Shown here one piece after another: positions 1 to 5,673 of a DNA stretch of 23,937 nt. Made by a program: the position numbers and the translations under genes. How positions within the stretch are numbered: position 1 is the stretch's first letter; each line of letters starts with the position of its first letter. Source of the stretch: a virus; the IMG/VR virus record IMGVR_UViG_3300027861_000195, positions 1 to 23,937 of that record; one strand, 5' to 3'. The notes under the pieces are model-generated. The model worked only from the letters and a program-made list of their open reading frames with translations. It was not told the DNA's origin and did no database searches.

Positions 1-360
1 CTCATCCTCTCCTTCAATCTCAATCCATGAACCGTCCCGAACGAATGGGGCGATGGCTCTCAGAAGGTGCTCGTCGTCACCGAGCTTCTCTCCATCGAAG
101 TAGATGGAGGTAACGTCTCCACCTACAGCCCCCTGCAACTCCCACCTCCATGCAATCACGGCTTCCTCGAGCGTCGTTGCATTCTTGTATTCGTCGGTGT
201 TGATCCAGGAGAACCAACTCTCAGTCTTGCCGGTCTCTGGTTCAAACCTGCCGCCACGCCCACTGTCTGGGTCGAGCGCCTGGATTGCCTTGAGTGCAGT
301 TGCCTTGTCCTCCTTCTTCATAAAGAAGTCGCAGTTGCATTGGTACATGTGATAACCCAT
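1..360 (-). CDS. Phage protein of unknown function, 3' end cut by window
   Basis: Open frame of 120 codons from ATG at 360 running off the left edge; the C-terminus is missing. The start is fixed by GGAGG about 8 bases upstream, lying inside the last codons of the preceding gene, so the two are translationally coupled. The protein begins MGYHMYQCNCDFFMKKEDKA and later has YFDGEKLGDDEHLLRAIAPF and an acidic end. This matches my memory of a small family very common in tailed phages, often close to the MGYTHYW family, as here. Its function is unknown. No transmembrane segment or catalytic motif is visible. The gene call is secure; the role is not. Confidence 0.85.
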   Translation of the reverse strand, partial: MGYHMYQCNCDFFMKKEDKATALKAIQALDPDSGRGGRFEPETGKTESWFSWINTDEYKNATTLEEAVIAWRWELQGAVGGDVTSIYFDGEKLGDDEHLLRAIAPFVRDGSWIEIEGEDE

Positions 361-363
361 CGC

Positions 364-786
364 CTAGTCCTCCAATGCGAACGCTAGGTCTTCGCCTAGC
401 GCCTTTGTTGCGAGCTCTCGCCCAGTCCAATCCGAGAAGTACCCGTCCGAACTGATGTAGTACGGGTCCTTCAGCGCGCCGGCCTTGGTCAGGTGGTGTC
501 CCACAATGCACAGCACTGCAGTGACAGCCTCGTCGTATGGCTTGCGAGCTGTCTTGCAGAAGTTGAACCCGCGCAGACCGTCTCGCTCAAGAAAGAACGT
601 CTCGTGACCAGCGGACCCCTGCCCATTGAATCGGATGTAGTCCGAATCAACTAGGGGAGGGTCCGGATTGTCGTACTCAAATTGCAGGTTTGTAACCTCA
701 GCGACGACCTCCTTAGACGCAGCCTGAATCTTGGCCCATGTCTCCTTGCCTATTTCTGGCAGTTCCCAATAGTGTGTGTATCCCAT
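364..786 (-). CDS. MGYTHYW-family phage protein, unknown function
   Basis: 140 residues from ATG at 786, with AAGGAG 8 bases upstream. It begins MGYTHYWELPEIGKETW and contains HETFFLERDG, FNFCKTARKPYDEAV and YYISSDG. This is the recognisable signature of a widespread phage family that includes a conserved FCKT-RKPYD block. The biochemical role is not known to me. Its stop codon lies 3 bases before the next start, and its final codons carry that gene's ribosome-binding site, so it is a link in the leftward operon. Confidence 0.9.
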   Translation of the reverse strand: MGYTHYWELPEIGKETWAKIQAASKEVVAEVTNLQFEYDNPDPPLVDSDYIRFNGQGSAGHETFFLERDGLRGFNFCKTARKPYDEAVTAVLCIVGHHLTKAGALKDPYYISSDGYFSDWTGRELATKALGEDLAFALED

Positions 787-807
787 CGTCTCTCTCCTTC
801 CTGGCCC

Positions 808-1113
808 TCAGGCCATTGATGCGCGGATGTGCGCTGTCTCGTCTCCGCCGCCACTACCAGCTTGGTAGCGCTCGTAGTTTCGGATCGGTGTGTACTCCTT
901 GTAGTGCTCCTCAACGGAGGGGCTTCGTCCGTACTTCGCCTTGTACGCCATGAAGAACTTCCCCGCATCGGAGTCCTCCTCAAGGTAGGCGAGGTGGTCT
1001 TTCATGTACGAGTAGGACGAGATGTCCCATTGGATTCTCAGCTCAGCAAGCAGGTGCTTGGGAACCTCGAGCCACCCATGTCCAGGGTCTGTGTAAAAGT
1101 TGAACGTAACCAT
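808..1113 (-). CDS. Conserved phage protein (FYTDPGHGWLEV family), unknown function
   Basis: 101 residues from ATG at 1113. AAGGAG sits 6 bases upstream inside the end of the preceding gene, and one base separates that gene's TGA from this ATG. The N-terminus FNFYTDPGHGWLEVPKHLL, followed by ISSYSYM and YLEEDSDAGKFF, matches a small phage/plasmid family known by its order of motifs but not by function. No signal peptide or membrane segment is seen. The middle, rich in Asp, Glu and aromatic residues, suggests a small globular cytoplasmic protein. Confidence 0.85.
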   Translation of the reverse strand: MVTFNFYTDPGHGWLEVPKHLLAELRIQWDISSYSYMKDHLAYLEEDSDAGKFFMAYKAKYGRSPSVEEHYKEYTPIRNYERYQAGSGGGDETAHIRASMA

Positions 1114-1114
1114 G

Positions 1115-1438
1115 TCAGTCTCCTTCTGTGACTAGGTGAATCAGGCTCAGACTTTGGAAGATTTCCGTTGGGGTGTCGCCCCAAGAGAGCCCTCCTGTGA
1201 ACAGGTATCTCTTTCCGTCGAGGTGGATGTCGGCCAACTCTCTGGACGGGGAGACAAAGACCTCATCAATGGCGCTTTTGAGCAGGTCGACGGGGTCCTC
1301 CTCTCTTTGGTCGAACCCAAAGGACTCAAGGATCCAGGCGCGGCTGTCCTCCGAAATCGACTCGGCTCGGCTCTTTAGGAGTCCTACGTCCACAACCTCG
1401 GGAACTCTTGCGAATGTGATCAGCATGTCGGCGCCCAT
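1115..1438 (-). CDS. Conserved phage protein with GGLSWGDTPT motif
   Basis: 107 residues from ATG at 1438. GGAGG 5 bases upstream is embedded in the last codons of the preceding gene, which stops 1 base earlier. The C-terminal half carries RYLFTGGLSWGDTPTEIFQS. I associate this GG-(M/L)-SWGD-PT block with a small, frequent phage family of unknown function, usually found beside the FYTDPGHGWLEV family, as it is here. The acidic N-terminal half is predicted helical. Function not assigned. Confidence 0.82.
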   Translation of the reverse strand: MGADMLITFARVPEVVDVGLLKSRAESISEDSRAWILESFGFDQREEDPVDLLKSAIDEVFVSPSRELADIHLDGKRYLFTGGLSWGDTPTEIFQSLSLIHLVTEGD

Positions 1439-1439
1439 G

Positions 1440-1703
1440 TCAGCCTCCGTTCACAGGGAAGGTAAGCTCTTTGCCGTCCGGTCCTTGACCGAACAGGGCC
1501 CCGCCGTCGTTACCCTCGTCGTCCTGCGATGGGAAGATCATGCTCCCGTCGTCCAGGTGGATGACGATTGGCCGGCTATACCAACCCATGTCCGCGCTCT
1601 CTTCCTCCGAAAGCCAGCGCACACCCTTGATCGTCCTTCCAACGAGGTGCTTCTTTCCGTAGTTGTTCCAGTGATCGACTTGCTCTTTCTTGTTCTTAAA
1701 CAT
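1440..1703 (-). CDS. Small conserved phage protein (WYSRPIVIHLDDG family)
   Basis: 87 residues. I start it at the ATG at 1703 rather than the GTG just upstream because GGAG then lies 6 bases away. The start is nested in the end of the upstream gene, whose TAA overlaps the second and third codons. Motifs are LVGRTIKGVRWLSEEE, GWYSRPIVIHLDDGSMIFPS and DDEGNDGGAL. The family is frequent in phages and in some bacterial genomes; a small beta-rich fold is likely, function unknown. Confidence 0.83.
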   Translation of the reverse strand: MFKNKKEQVDHWNNYGKKHLVGRTIKGVRWLSEEESADMGWYSRPIVIHLDDGSMIFPSQDDEGNDGGALFGQGPDGKELTFPVNGG

Positions 1704-1926
1704 CACTCTCTCCTTCCTTGATACGGAGCATCCCCGTATCGGTTAGCCCGTCGAAGCGAACCCGGATGTCTTCCATGTCCGGGTGCATCCTCTCGAGGTC
1801 GGACTTGTTGGTGTACGGACCACTCGGGGTCCGGAAGTCCTTGTTCATATCGAAGTCAGCCTGCGCCTCCTCCAACTCCTTGTAGTCCCGGCCATACGCC
1901 GGCATCAGTGGCACTAGTCCAAACAT
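1696..1926 (-). CDS. Small conserved phage protein (VPAYGRDYK-like)
   Basis: 76 residues from ATG at 1926, with the same leader as the next gene (AAGGAGAGAGTG then ATGTTT). The N-terminus MFGLVPLMPAYGRDYKELEE and the FDMNKDF segment resemble a small phage family (PAYGRDYK then a short helix) that I recognise but cannot assign a role. The 3' end overlaps the start of the following gene. Immediately upstream of its ribosome-binding site is a perfect 14-bp palindrome (1941-1954). Confidence 0.8.
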   Translation of the reverse strand: MFGLVPLMPAYGRDYKELEEAQADFDMNKDFRTPSGPYTNKSDLERMHPDMEDIRVRFDGLTDTGMLRIKEGESDV

Positions 1927-1940
1927 CACTCTCTCCTTCT

Positions 1941-1954
1941 GCCCAGTACTGGGC
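1941..1954. repeat. GCCCAGTACTGGGC palindrome next to a ribosome-binding site
   Basis: A perfect 14-bp palindrome directly 5' (minus strand) of the AGAAGGAGAGAG of the 1696-1926 gene. It is one of four related sites. Confidence 0.65.
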
Positions 1955-1956
1955 GG

Positions 1957-2550
1957 TTAGCTGACCCTCATTGGCATGATCAGCACCTGGAGCAGAATCT
2001 CTGAACCATTCAGAGTCCTGCCTTCGGTTATCAAGTGGACAGGGTCGAACTTAGAGGCGACCCTCCAGACGGACCTTTGGTATTCCTTTTCCGAACCCTT
2101 CCCTTTCACGCGAACATCTCGGATTGCAGTCATCACCCGGTGAACGAGTGCGATGTTGAGCCCAACATCCTCTTCGTCCTGAGCTGCCCTGCTTCCTGGA
2201 AACGGCGCTCGCACATCTGGGAACGCCGGCTCTGTCCACTCGAGGACATCAGCAGTCATCCCCTTTGTCTTAATCCATGTGGCTAGGGAGCTTGCCGAGA
2301 CAAAGGCTTCCCCAGACAGCCCCTCAACCGGCGGCAACTCCGCAACAATGGCGCAGTGACCGTCCGTCCCAATCAAGAACGACACCTCGTCGTGGTACTC
2401 AATCGCCGCGTTCTGCAGCGTCGGACTTGCGTTCTTGTGACCTGCAATCCTGTGAATCGCCTTGGCTGCAGGCAACCAGTCGGTTGGGAATATGTGGTCG
2501 TCGGCTAAGGCGCTAGGCCTCTTTGTCGTTAGATACTTTCCTTCTCCCAT
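1957..2550 (-). CDS. Sliding-clamp-like protein (DnaN-like C-terminus), short form
   Basis: 197 residues from ATG at 2550, where AGGAAGG lies upstream; longer in-frame starts run into the upstream gene. FPTDWLPAAKAIHRIAG (21-37), LIGTDGHCAIVAEL (59-72) and EAFVSASSLATWIKTKG resemble the repeated fold of bacterial beta clamps, where a strand ends in TDG. The protein closes with QVLIMPMRVS; the E. coli clamp ends VMPMRL, a striking match. Full bacterial clamps are about 366 residues, whereas trimeric viral clamps such as T4 gp45 are about 228. I infer a processivity-clamp-like factor for DNA replication. The assignment is inference from motifs; a clamp-fold protein with another role is possible. 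Confidence 0.6.
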   Translation of the reverse strand: MGEGKYLTTKRPSALADDHIFPTDWLPAAKAIHRIAGHKNASPTLQNAAIEYHDEVSFLIGTDGHCAIVAELPPVEGLSGEAFVSASSLATWIKTKGMTADVLEWTEPAFPDVRAPFPGSRAAQDEEDVGLNIALVHRVMTAIRDVRVKGKGSEKEYQRSVWRVASKFDPVHLITEGRTLNGSEILLQVLIMPMRVS

Positions 2551-2551
2551 T

Positions 2552-2692
2552 TCACTTTCCTTCCTCAATAAAGGGCTCAAGCTCTGCCCTGTAGTAAAAG
2601 ATGTGCTCCCAGCTACCGTCCTCATAGAAGACTGTGTAGTAGTGGGAGAACCCGTATATCGTTTCGCTTACGCTCACGATTTCTTTGCTCAT
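2552..2692 (-). CDS. 46-residue protein, unknown
   Basis: A short frame read by hand, from ATG at 2692 with GGAGG about 4 bases upstream. Its TGA at 2552-2554 lies one base before the clamp-like gene's start, and its last codons (EEGK) supply that gene's AGGAAGGA ribosome-binding site. The start overlaps the preceding stop as ATGA. The product, MSKEIVSVSETIYGFSHYYT onward, is aromatic-rich and acidic with a YEDGSWEHIFYY segment that could form a small beta-sheet. The tight packing argues it is translated. Function unknown. Confidence 0.68.
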   Translation of the reverse strand: MSKEIVSVSETIYGFSHYYTVFYEDGSWEHIFYYRAELEPFIEEGK

Positions 2693-2883
2693 GCTTCCTC
2701 CTTCTTGTGCTTAACGGAGAAGAGAGGCTTGTCAGCCTTCCACCCATCCTTCTCGACGAGTTCCGAGACCATCTCGACCGCCTCCGTATAGTTCCTAGCC
2801 ATCACTGTCATTTCGGGCACAGCTCCGAACGTGTACGTCCCGCCCTCCTTGCTGACCAGCATGGTGATTGTGTATGTATTCAT
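2689..2883 (-). CDS. Small hypothetical phage protein
   Basis: 64 residues. The best start is ATG at 2883, with AAGGAG 7 bases upstream; a longer in-frame extension would overlap the micro-ORF upstream. The product, MNTYTITMLVSKEGGTYTFG and then a helix with YTEAVEMVSELVEKDGW, looks like a compact beta-alpha protein with a lysine/glutamate-rich tail. Its TGA overlaps the next ATG (ATGA). I do not recognise a family with confidence. Confidence 0.75.
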   Translation of the reverse strand: MNTYTITMLVSKEGGTYTFGAVPEMTVMARNYTEAVEMVSELVEKDGWKADKPLFSVKHKKEEA

Positions 2884-2884
2884 C

Positions 2885-2941
2885 TCACTCTCCTTCGTCT
2901 GACTGTTCATTAATCGACACCTTGATTCCCTCTTCACTCAT
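2885..2941 (-). CDS. 18-codon micro-ORF spanning a palindromic site
   Basis: From ATG at 2941, GGAGAG 5 bases upstream, to TGA at 2885-2887; the product is MSEEGIKVSINEQSDEGE. It is spaced like the other operon genes: its last codons (DEGE) form the ribosome-binding site of the next gene. The middle codons are a copy of the 16-bp palindrome (2904-2919), altered at two positions. It may be a leader peptide or a decayed gene that keeps ribosomes moving through the site. Confidence 0.4.
   Translation of the reverse strand: MSEEGIKVSINEQSDEGE
2904..2919. promoter_or_regulatory. Diverged 16-bp palindrome in micro-ORF
   Basis: TGTTCATTAATCGACA differs from the consensus at two positions, so one half-site is intact. 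It lies upstream of the 2689-2883 gene and within the 18-codon frame. Confidence 0.45.
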
Positions 2942-2961
2942 CTCACTCTCCTTTCGGCCCC

Positions 2962-3531
2962 TTAGCGGGACACAAAGTCGTAGTCCTTCTCGTCGTCTCT
3001 CGTCTCGGCGTGAAAGCTATGGGGCGGTCCACAACAATCACAGCCGAGAGCGTCCGCGTTGCCTCTCGTGATCTGCTCCCATCTAGACACTCCCTCGCGA
3101 AGAGCCTCGCGCAGGCTATCCGCCTGGATTTCGATCTCCGCCCCGAAGGGAGAGCCGTCGCTATGGCGCCCACGCAAGACCCAGTCGGCCCTCTGAAGAG
3201 ACTCCCAGTCCTCGCTACTCATCCAATCTTCCCCGCCACTGTTGTTGTGGCTGTAGCTAACGCGAAAGAACTTCAGTGGCTCGGTTTCGCCTTTCGGAGG
3301 GAGTACGTGCTTGAGCATGAAGAAGCTCTTGGCTCCCGTGTTCATGCACCTCACTAGGCATTCGCTGAAGAGAGGGTGCGACCACGGGTCATATCCACGC
3401 TCGGCTAAGAGCATAAGTCCCTTAGTCGCCGCCTCCTTCGGGCTGTCGGCCTGGATCGTGAATGCCTGCGAGCAGTCACTCAGAATCCCTCTGTTGAAAT
3501 CAATAGCCTTCTCAAATCGGTAAGGACTCAC
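2962..3531 (-). CDS. Hypothetical protein with two QADS repeats and a Cys-rich tail
   Basis: 189 residues from a GTG at 3531 with GGAGAG upstream. The protein has two related segments: FTIQADSPKEAA near residue 24 and EIEIQADSLREAL near residue 135. Each is a strand followed by a helix, so it probably arose by internal duplication. The C-terminus carries GCDCCGPPHSF at about 162-172; this CxCCGPPH pattern recurs in phage proteins and may bind a metal ion. No known catalytic set is visible. Its ribosome-binding site lies directly beside the hairpin at 3547-3560. Confidence 0.78.
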   Translation of the reverse strand: MSPYRFEKAIDFNRGILSDCSQAFTIQADSPKEAATKGLMLLAERGYDPWSHPLFSECLVRCMNTGAKSFFMLKHVLPPKGETEPLKFFRVSYSHNNSGGEDWMSSEDWESLQRADWVLRGRHSDGSPFGAEIEIQADSLREALREGVSRWEQITRGNADALGCDCCGPPHSFHAETRDDEKDYDFVSR

Positions 3532-3532
3532 C

Positions 3533-3868
3533 TCACTCTCCTTTCTGCCCAGTGCTGGGCCTCGTTAACATTGAAGTCAGCACCCTTTGAAAAGTGTTGA
3601 CCGTTTTGATCTCCTCTTCGTCTGGCTCGTGCCAACTCGGCAAGTTGCAGTGGAGCCCCCTGTTCATGTGGATTACCTCCAGCGCATAAACGATGAAGTT
3701 CCACACCGTTTCCCAAGTCTCATTACTCAGCGTGATCGTTGTGTATCCACCGCTGTACTCAGCGGTCATCGAGTCAACGCTGCAGTCAACGCAGACATCC
3801 TCTTCCGGCGACACGTAGTACTCAGTGCCACAGTCCTTGCAGCGTTGAGCTTCAATCGAATCTCTCAT
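3533..3868 (-). CDS. Zinc-ribbon protein, unknown function
   Basis: 111 residues from ATG at 3868; GGAGG lies 7 bases upstream, which favours this ATG over the out-of-frame ATG beside it. Cys10, Cys13, Cys26 and Cys29 form a CX2C-X12-CX2C zinc ribbon. The rest is mostly helical with aromatic residues (ETWETVWNFIVYALEVIHMN). The C-terminus, RPSTGQKGE, is encoded by the hairpin that precedes the next gene's ribosome-binding site. The gene at 4136-4522 ends the same way (VPSTGQTGG), because both carry this element. Confidence 0.75.
   Translation of the reverse strand: MRDSIEAQRCKDCGTEYYVSPEEDVCVDCSVDSMTAEYSGGYTTITLSNETWETVWNFIVYALEVIHMNRGLHCNLPSWHEPDEEEIKTVNTFQRVLTSMLTRPSTGQKGE
3547..3560. repeat. 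GCCCAGTGCTGGGC hairpin next to a ribosome-binding site
   Basis: Second copy, in the 3' end of the zinc-ribbon gene and just 5' of the GGAGAG of the 2962-3531 gene. Six pairs and a two-base centre. Confidence 0.65.
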
Positions 3869-3871
3869 CTC

Positions 3872-4132
3872 TCATCCTCCTAGTTCCGCAGTTTGTTGTT
3901 GCTCGTCTACGGCTGCTTGTATCTCTTGTCGGTGCTCGCCGCGCCATCGGGTCGGGCTATGAGGGGCTCGGTCAACTGCGTACATCTGCTCCAGTCGCCG
4001 AACCCAGTCGCGTCCAACAATCCATCGGTTACTGGGGTCATCTCCCCCAACTCTAAAAATGTTGTGCACAAGTTCACGGGATCGTGCCCGTGCCCGCTGT
4101 CGTTGTGCTCGCCTAAAAGCCCTACCTCTCAT
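3872..4132 (-). CDS. Small Arg-rich hypothetical protein
   Basis: 86 residues from ATG at 4132, with the same GGAGGATGAGAG leader as the next gene. The first 20 residues hold many arginines (RRAQRQRARARSRE), so nucleic-acid binding is possible. WIVGRDWVRRLEQMYAVD follows, then a Gln-rich tail. Its last codons (LGG) create the next ribosome-binding site. No family recognised. A plus-strand frame covers the same bases but has no start signal. Confidence 0.62.
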   Translation of the reverse strand: MRGRAFRRAQRQRARARSRELVHNIFRVGGDDPSNRWIVGRDWVRRLEQMYAVDRAPHSPTRWRGEHRQEIQAAVDEQQQTAELGG

Positions 4133-4135
4133 CTC

Positions 4136-4522
4136 TCATCCTCCTGTCTGCCCAGTGCTGGGCACTCTCGAGTTAACGAAAGAACTTCTAATTGTTCGCA
4201 AGAGCGTTATTGCATCGGCAGCCCCTTCACCGTCTCCATCAACAGACTCGTACTCCAGTCTTCGCAAGAGGAAGTCGTAACAATCGTCGACGGTTCCTCG
4301 GTGGCGATCCTCGCTAAGCCCCAGAACGTTCAGCCTTATGTGCCAATGTCGCCACATTTGATAAGCCATGTCCTGTGAATCATCGAGCAGTTCAAAACGT
4401 CTATCGGGGTCTTGCTCAAGTCGAGCATTCTCTGCGTGTCGCATCGCCCTAGTTGCTAGGTCGATTAGAACCTCTAGTAGTCGTTGTTCTGGTGACATCT
4501 CTTCCTCGGTAGCCAATGTCAT
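4136..4522 (-). CDS. Helical hypothetical protein
   Basis: 128 residues. I choose ATG at 4522 because AAGGAGG lies 5 bases upstream; an in-frame extension to 4600 would run through a strong RNA hairpin (4559-4588) and has no signal. The protein is acidic and almost wholly helical: MSPEQRLLEVLIDLATRAMR, FELLDDSQDMAYQMWRHWH, then YDFLLRRLEYESVDGDGEG. No catalytic motif is seen. It ends VPSTGQTGG, encoded by the recurrent hairpin at 4150-4163. Confidence 0.74.
   Translation of the reverse strand: MTLATEEEMSPEQRLLEVLIDLATRAMRHAENARLEQDPDRRFELLDDSQDMAYQMWRHWHIRLNVLGLSEDRHRGTVDDCYDFLLRRLEYESVDGDGEGAADAITLLRTIRSSFVNSRVPSTGQTGG
4150..4163. repeat. GCCCAGTGCTGGGC hairpin next to a ribosome-binding site
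   Basis: Third copy, identical to the one at 3547, in the 3' end of the 4136-4522 gene and upstream of the CAGGAGG of the 3872-4132 gene. Confidence 0.65.
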
Positions 4523-4558
4523 GGCGACCTCCTTCCTGCATTCGGAATGAACACAAGT

Positions 4559-4588
4559 CAGCCCGTGAAGACCTCTCTCCACGGGCTG
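4559..4588 (-). promoter_or_regulatory. 12-bp mRNA hairpin between operon genes
   Basis: On the minus strand the arms CAGCCCGTGGAG and CTTCACGGGCTG pair over 12 bp around a 6-base loop, AGAGGT. One pair is G-U on this strand but would be C-A on the other, so it acts as minus-strand RNA. It sits after the gene at 4612-4938 and before the ribosome-binding site at 4526. No run of U follows, so I favour an mRNA-processing or attenuation element over a simple terminator. Confidence 0.5.
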
Positions 4589-4605
4589 TGTTCTGTCCAC
4601 TCAAC

Positions 4606-4621
4606 CGTTGATTAATCGACA
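4606..4621. promoter_or_regulatory. Diverged 16-bp palindrome at a gene end
   Basis: CGTTGATTAATCGACA, two positions from the consensus, overlapping the TAA of the 4612-4938 gene and preceding the 4136-4522 gene. It fits the pattern of one site per gene or gene group. Confidence 0.45.
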
Positions 4622-4938
4622 GTCACCACTTCCTCAGAATCGGGGAAGGCCCAGCCATTGGCTGAGAGCCTCTCGATCTCGTCCGTCTTGTTCGTATGAA
4701 CAAGCTGGATGGTGACCTGTCGCTGACGTAACACCGTCGATCCGTCCGGGCTTGTAACCCGAGTCGTCTCGATTCTCGTCGTCGTTTCGCTCCTCTTGAG
4801 GCGCGGCCTGGACGACGAGTGTCGCTTGCGTGAACCGCTCAACGACGACACGTCAGCAAGCGCCAACGCCTCGGACAGTTGCCCGCCCCACGCAAACCCG
4901 ACCTTGTTTTCAGGTCGATCTTCAAACCTATTTCCCAT
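4612..4938 (-). CDS. Hypothetical protein with basic, Ser/Arg-rich middle
   Basis: 108 residues from ATG at 4938, where GGAGAGAG lies 5 bases upstream (better than the ATG at 4959). After MGNRFEDRPENKVGFAWGGQ comes a Ser/Arg/Lys stretch (GSRKRHSSSRPRLKRSETTT), then beta-like RQVTIQLVHTNKTDEIERL and a tail ending VVTVD. The stop codon TAA is supplied by a copy of the 16-bp palindrome (4606-4621). Three further copies stand upstream of the start, suggesting this gene heads its own regulated unit. Function unknown. Confidence 0.72.
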   Translation of the reverse strand: MGNRFEDRPENKVGFAWGGQLSEALALADVSSLSGSRKRHSSSRPRLKRSETTTRIETTRVTSPDGSTVLRQRQVTIQLVHTNKTDEIERLSANGWAFPDSEEVVTVD

Positions 4939-4986
4939 GTCACTCTCTCCTCTCAACACCCTCGCTTCATTGCTCAGGTATGAATC

Positions 4987-5059
4987 TGTTGATTAATCGA
5001 CAGTTCAACGAATCAAACTGTCGATTAATCGACACATCCAAACTGTCGATTAATCGACA
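4987..5059. promoter_or_regulatory. Triple 16-bp palindrome array (operator-like)
   Basis: Copies at 4987-5002 (TGTTGATTAATCGACA), 5019-5034 and 5044-5059 (both exactly TGTCGATTAATCGACA). Centres are 32 and 25 bp apart. Symmetry at this length fits a dimeric DNA-binding repressor. A TTGAAC about 17 bp from ATTCAT brackets the first copy on the minus strand, a possible promoter overlapped by the site. No protein that would bind is evident in the window. Confidence 0.6.
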
Positions 5060-5073
5060 CTTGGTATCTCAAG

Positions 5074-5242
5074 ACGGACTACCCCCTTGGGGGGATCTCG
5101 AGTCCGTTTAGGGGGATTCCCCCTCAGCTTGGAGGTTCCCCTCCAGGCGGGCGGAGCTCCCCGCTCGCACGTAGTCTTGGGCGATGGTCCAGCTCGAAGC
5201 TGGGGCGCTCACCCCTCTCAAGTCGGCGCTCCGCTCACTTGA
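5074..5242 (-). ncRNA. Chain of seven hairpins, probable structured 3' UTR or RNA
   Basis: In minus-strand order the arms are: TCAAGT/ACTTGA (5218-5242), GGGG/CCCC (5202-5215), CCAGCT/AGCTGG (5189-5203), GCGG/CCGC (5151-5164), TGGAGG/CCTCCA with loop GGAA (5130-5145), AGGGG/CCCCT (5110-5124), and ACGGACT/AGTCCGT enclosing CCCCC/GGGGG (5074-5107). The GGAA loop is of GNRA type on the minus strand only. No U-tract follows, so ordinary intrinsic termination is not obvious. It follows the stop codon of the 5277-5561 gene. Confidence 0.5.
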
Positions 5243-5276
5243 ACCCATGAGCCTTACAGCCCACGGATTCGCGGTC

Positions 5277-5561
5277 TCACTTCCACTGATTGATCAACTC
5301 TCGGACGAACACCGGGAGCGGGGACGCCTTGCGCGCACCACTCCAGCGAACAAGCATGTCCGCTACGGTTGCCGATAGTTCGAACGACGCCTCGCGGGAG
5401 TCTGCGTCCACGACCTGAGCAACGGCGTTAATCGCGCCCAGTCGATAGCCTCGCCCACTGGCGGCGGAGGACACCTCTTGACAGATGGTCAACAGTTGAT
5501 CCTCGGTTGCCGATGGCTCGAACGCGGCCCCGTCCACTGTGATCACGTTTCCTAGTCTCAT
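5277..5561 (-). CDS. Hypothetical protein between inverted repeats
   Basis: 94 residues from ATG at 5561 with AAGGAAG 7 bases upstream. MRLGNVITVDGAAFEPSATE is followed by alternating helices (DQLLTICQEVSSAASGRG, ASFELSATVADMLVRWSGA) and ends FVRELINQWK. It reads like a small soluble alpha-beta protein; I recognise no family. A hairpin with arms CTGCCA/TGGCAG lies just upstream of its ribosome-binding site, and the gene is bracketed by the 16-bp inverted repeat. Confidence 0.7.
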   Translation of the reverse strand: MRLGNVITVDGAAFEPSATEDQLLTICQEVSSAASGRGYRLGAINAVAQVVDADSREASFELSATVADMLVRWSGARKASPLPVFVRELINQWK

Positions 5562-5574
5562 CTCACTTCCTTCT

Positions 5575-5588
5575 CTGCCAGTTGGCAG
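5575..5588. repeat. CTGCCAGTTGGCAG hairpin next to a ribosome-binding site
   Basis: Diverged fourth member, 14 bases from the start of the 5277-5561 gene. The same spacing with different bases suggests that the fold is kept rather than the exact sequence. Confidence 0.5.
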
Positions 5589-5673
5589 CGCATGGGTTCA
5601 AGTGAGAAGAGCACCTATTTTCCAATCCTCATCTCCATCCGTTGCACTAAAAGCATCGGGTTCATTCCTTCCT

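Larger units (their letters stand above)
4960..5276. other. Intergenic control region: three palindromes plus hairpin chain
   Basis: 317 bases without a gene. The left part (4987-5059) has three copies of the 16-bp palindrome directly upstream of the 4612-4938 gene. The right part (5074-5242) is a run of seven hairpins just after the stop of the 5277-5561 gene. Together they look like the end of one leftward transcript and the operator-bearing start of the next. Short frames here lack ribosome-binding sites. Confidence 0.6.
5234..5606. repeat. 16-bp inverted repeat flanking one gene
   Basis: CTCACTTGAACCCATG at 5234-5249 is the exact reverse complement of CATGGGTTCAAGTGAG at 5591-5606. The two copies flank the gene at 5277-5561. 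A match this long over under 400 bp is not expected by chance. It could mark an insertion, an invertible segment, or pairing arms that loop out the gene's mRNA. Confidence 0.65.

Noticed and set aside
3893-4378. 161-codon plus-strand frame with a hydrophobic start
   Set aside because: Looks like a signal peptide at first, but there is no ribosome-binding site and it lies across two well-joined minus genes.
5591-5606. GGTTCAAGT as a tRNA T-arm or attachment core
   Set aside because: No acceptor, D or anticodon arms can be built around either copy of the repeat.
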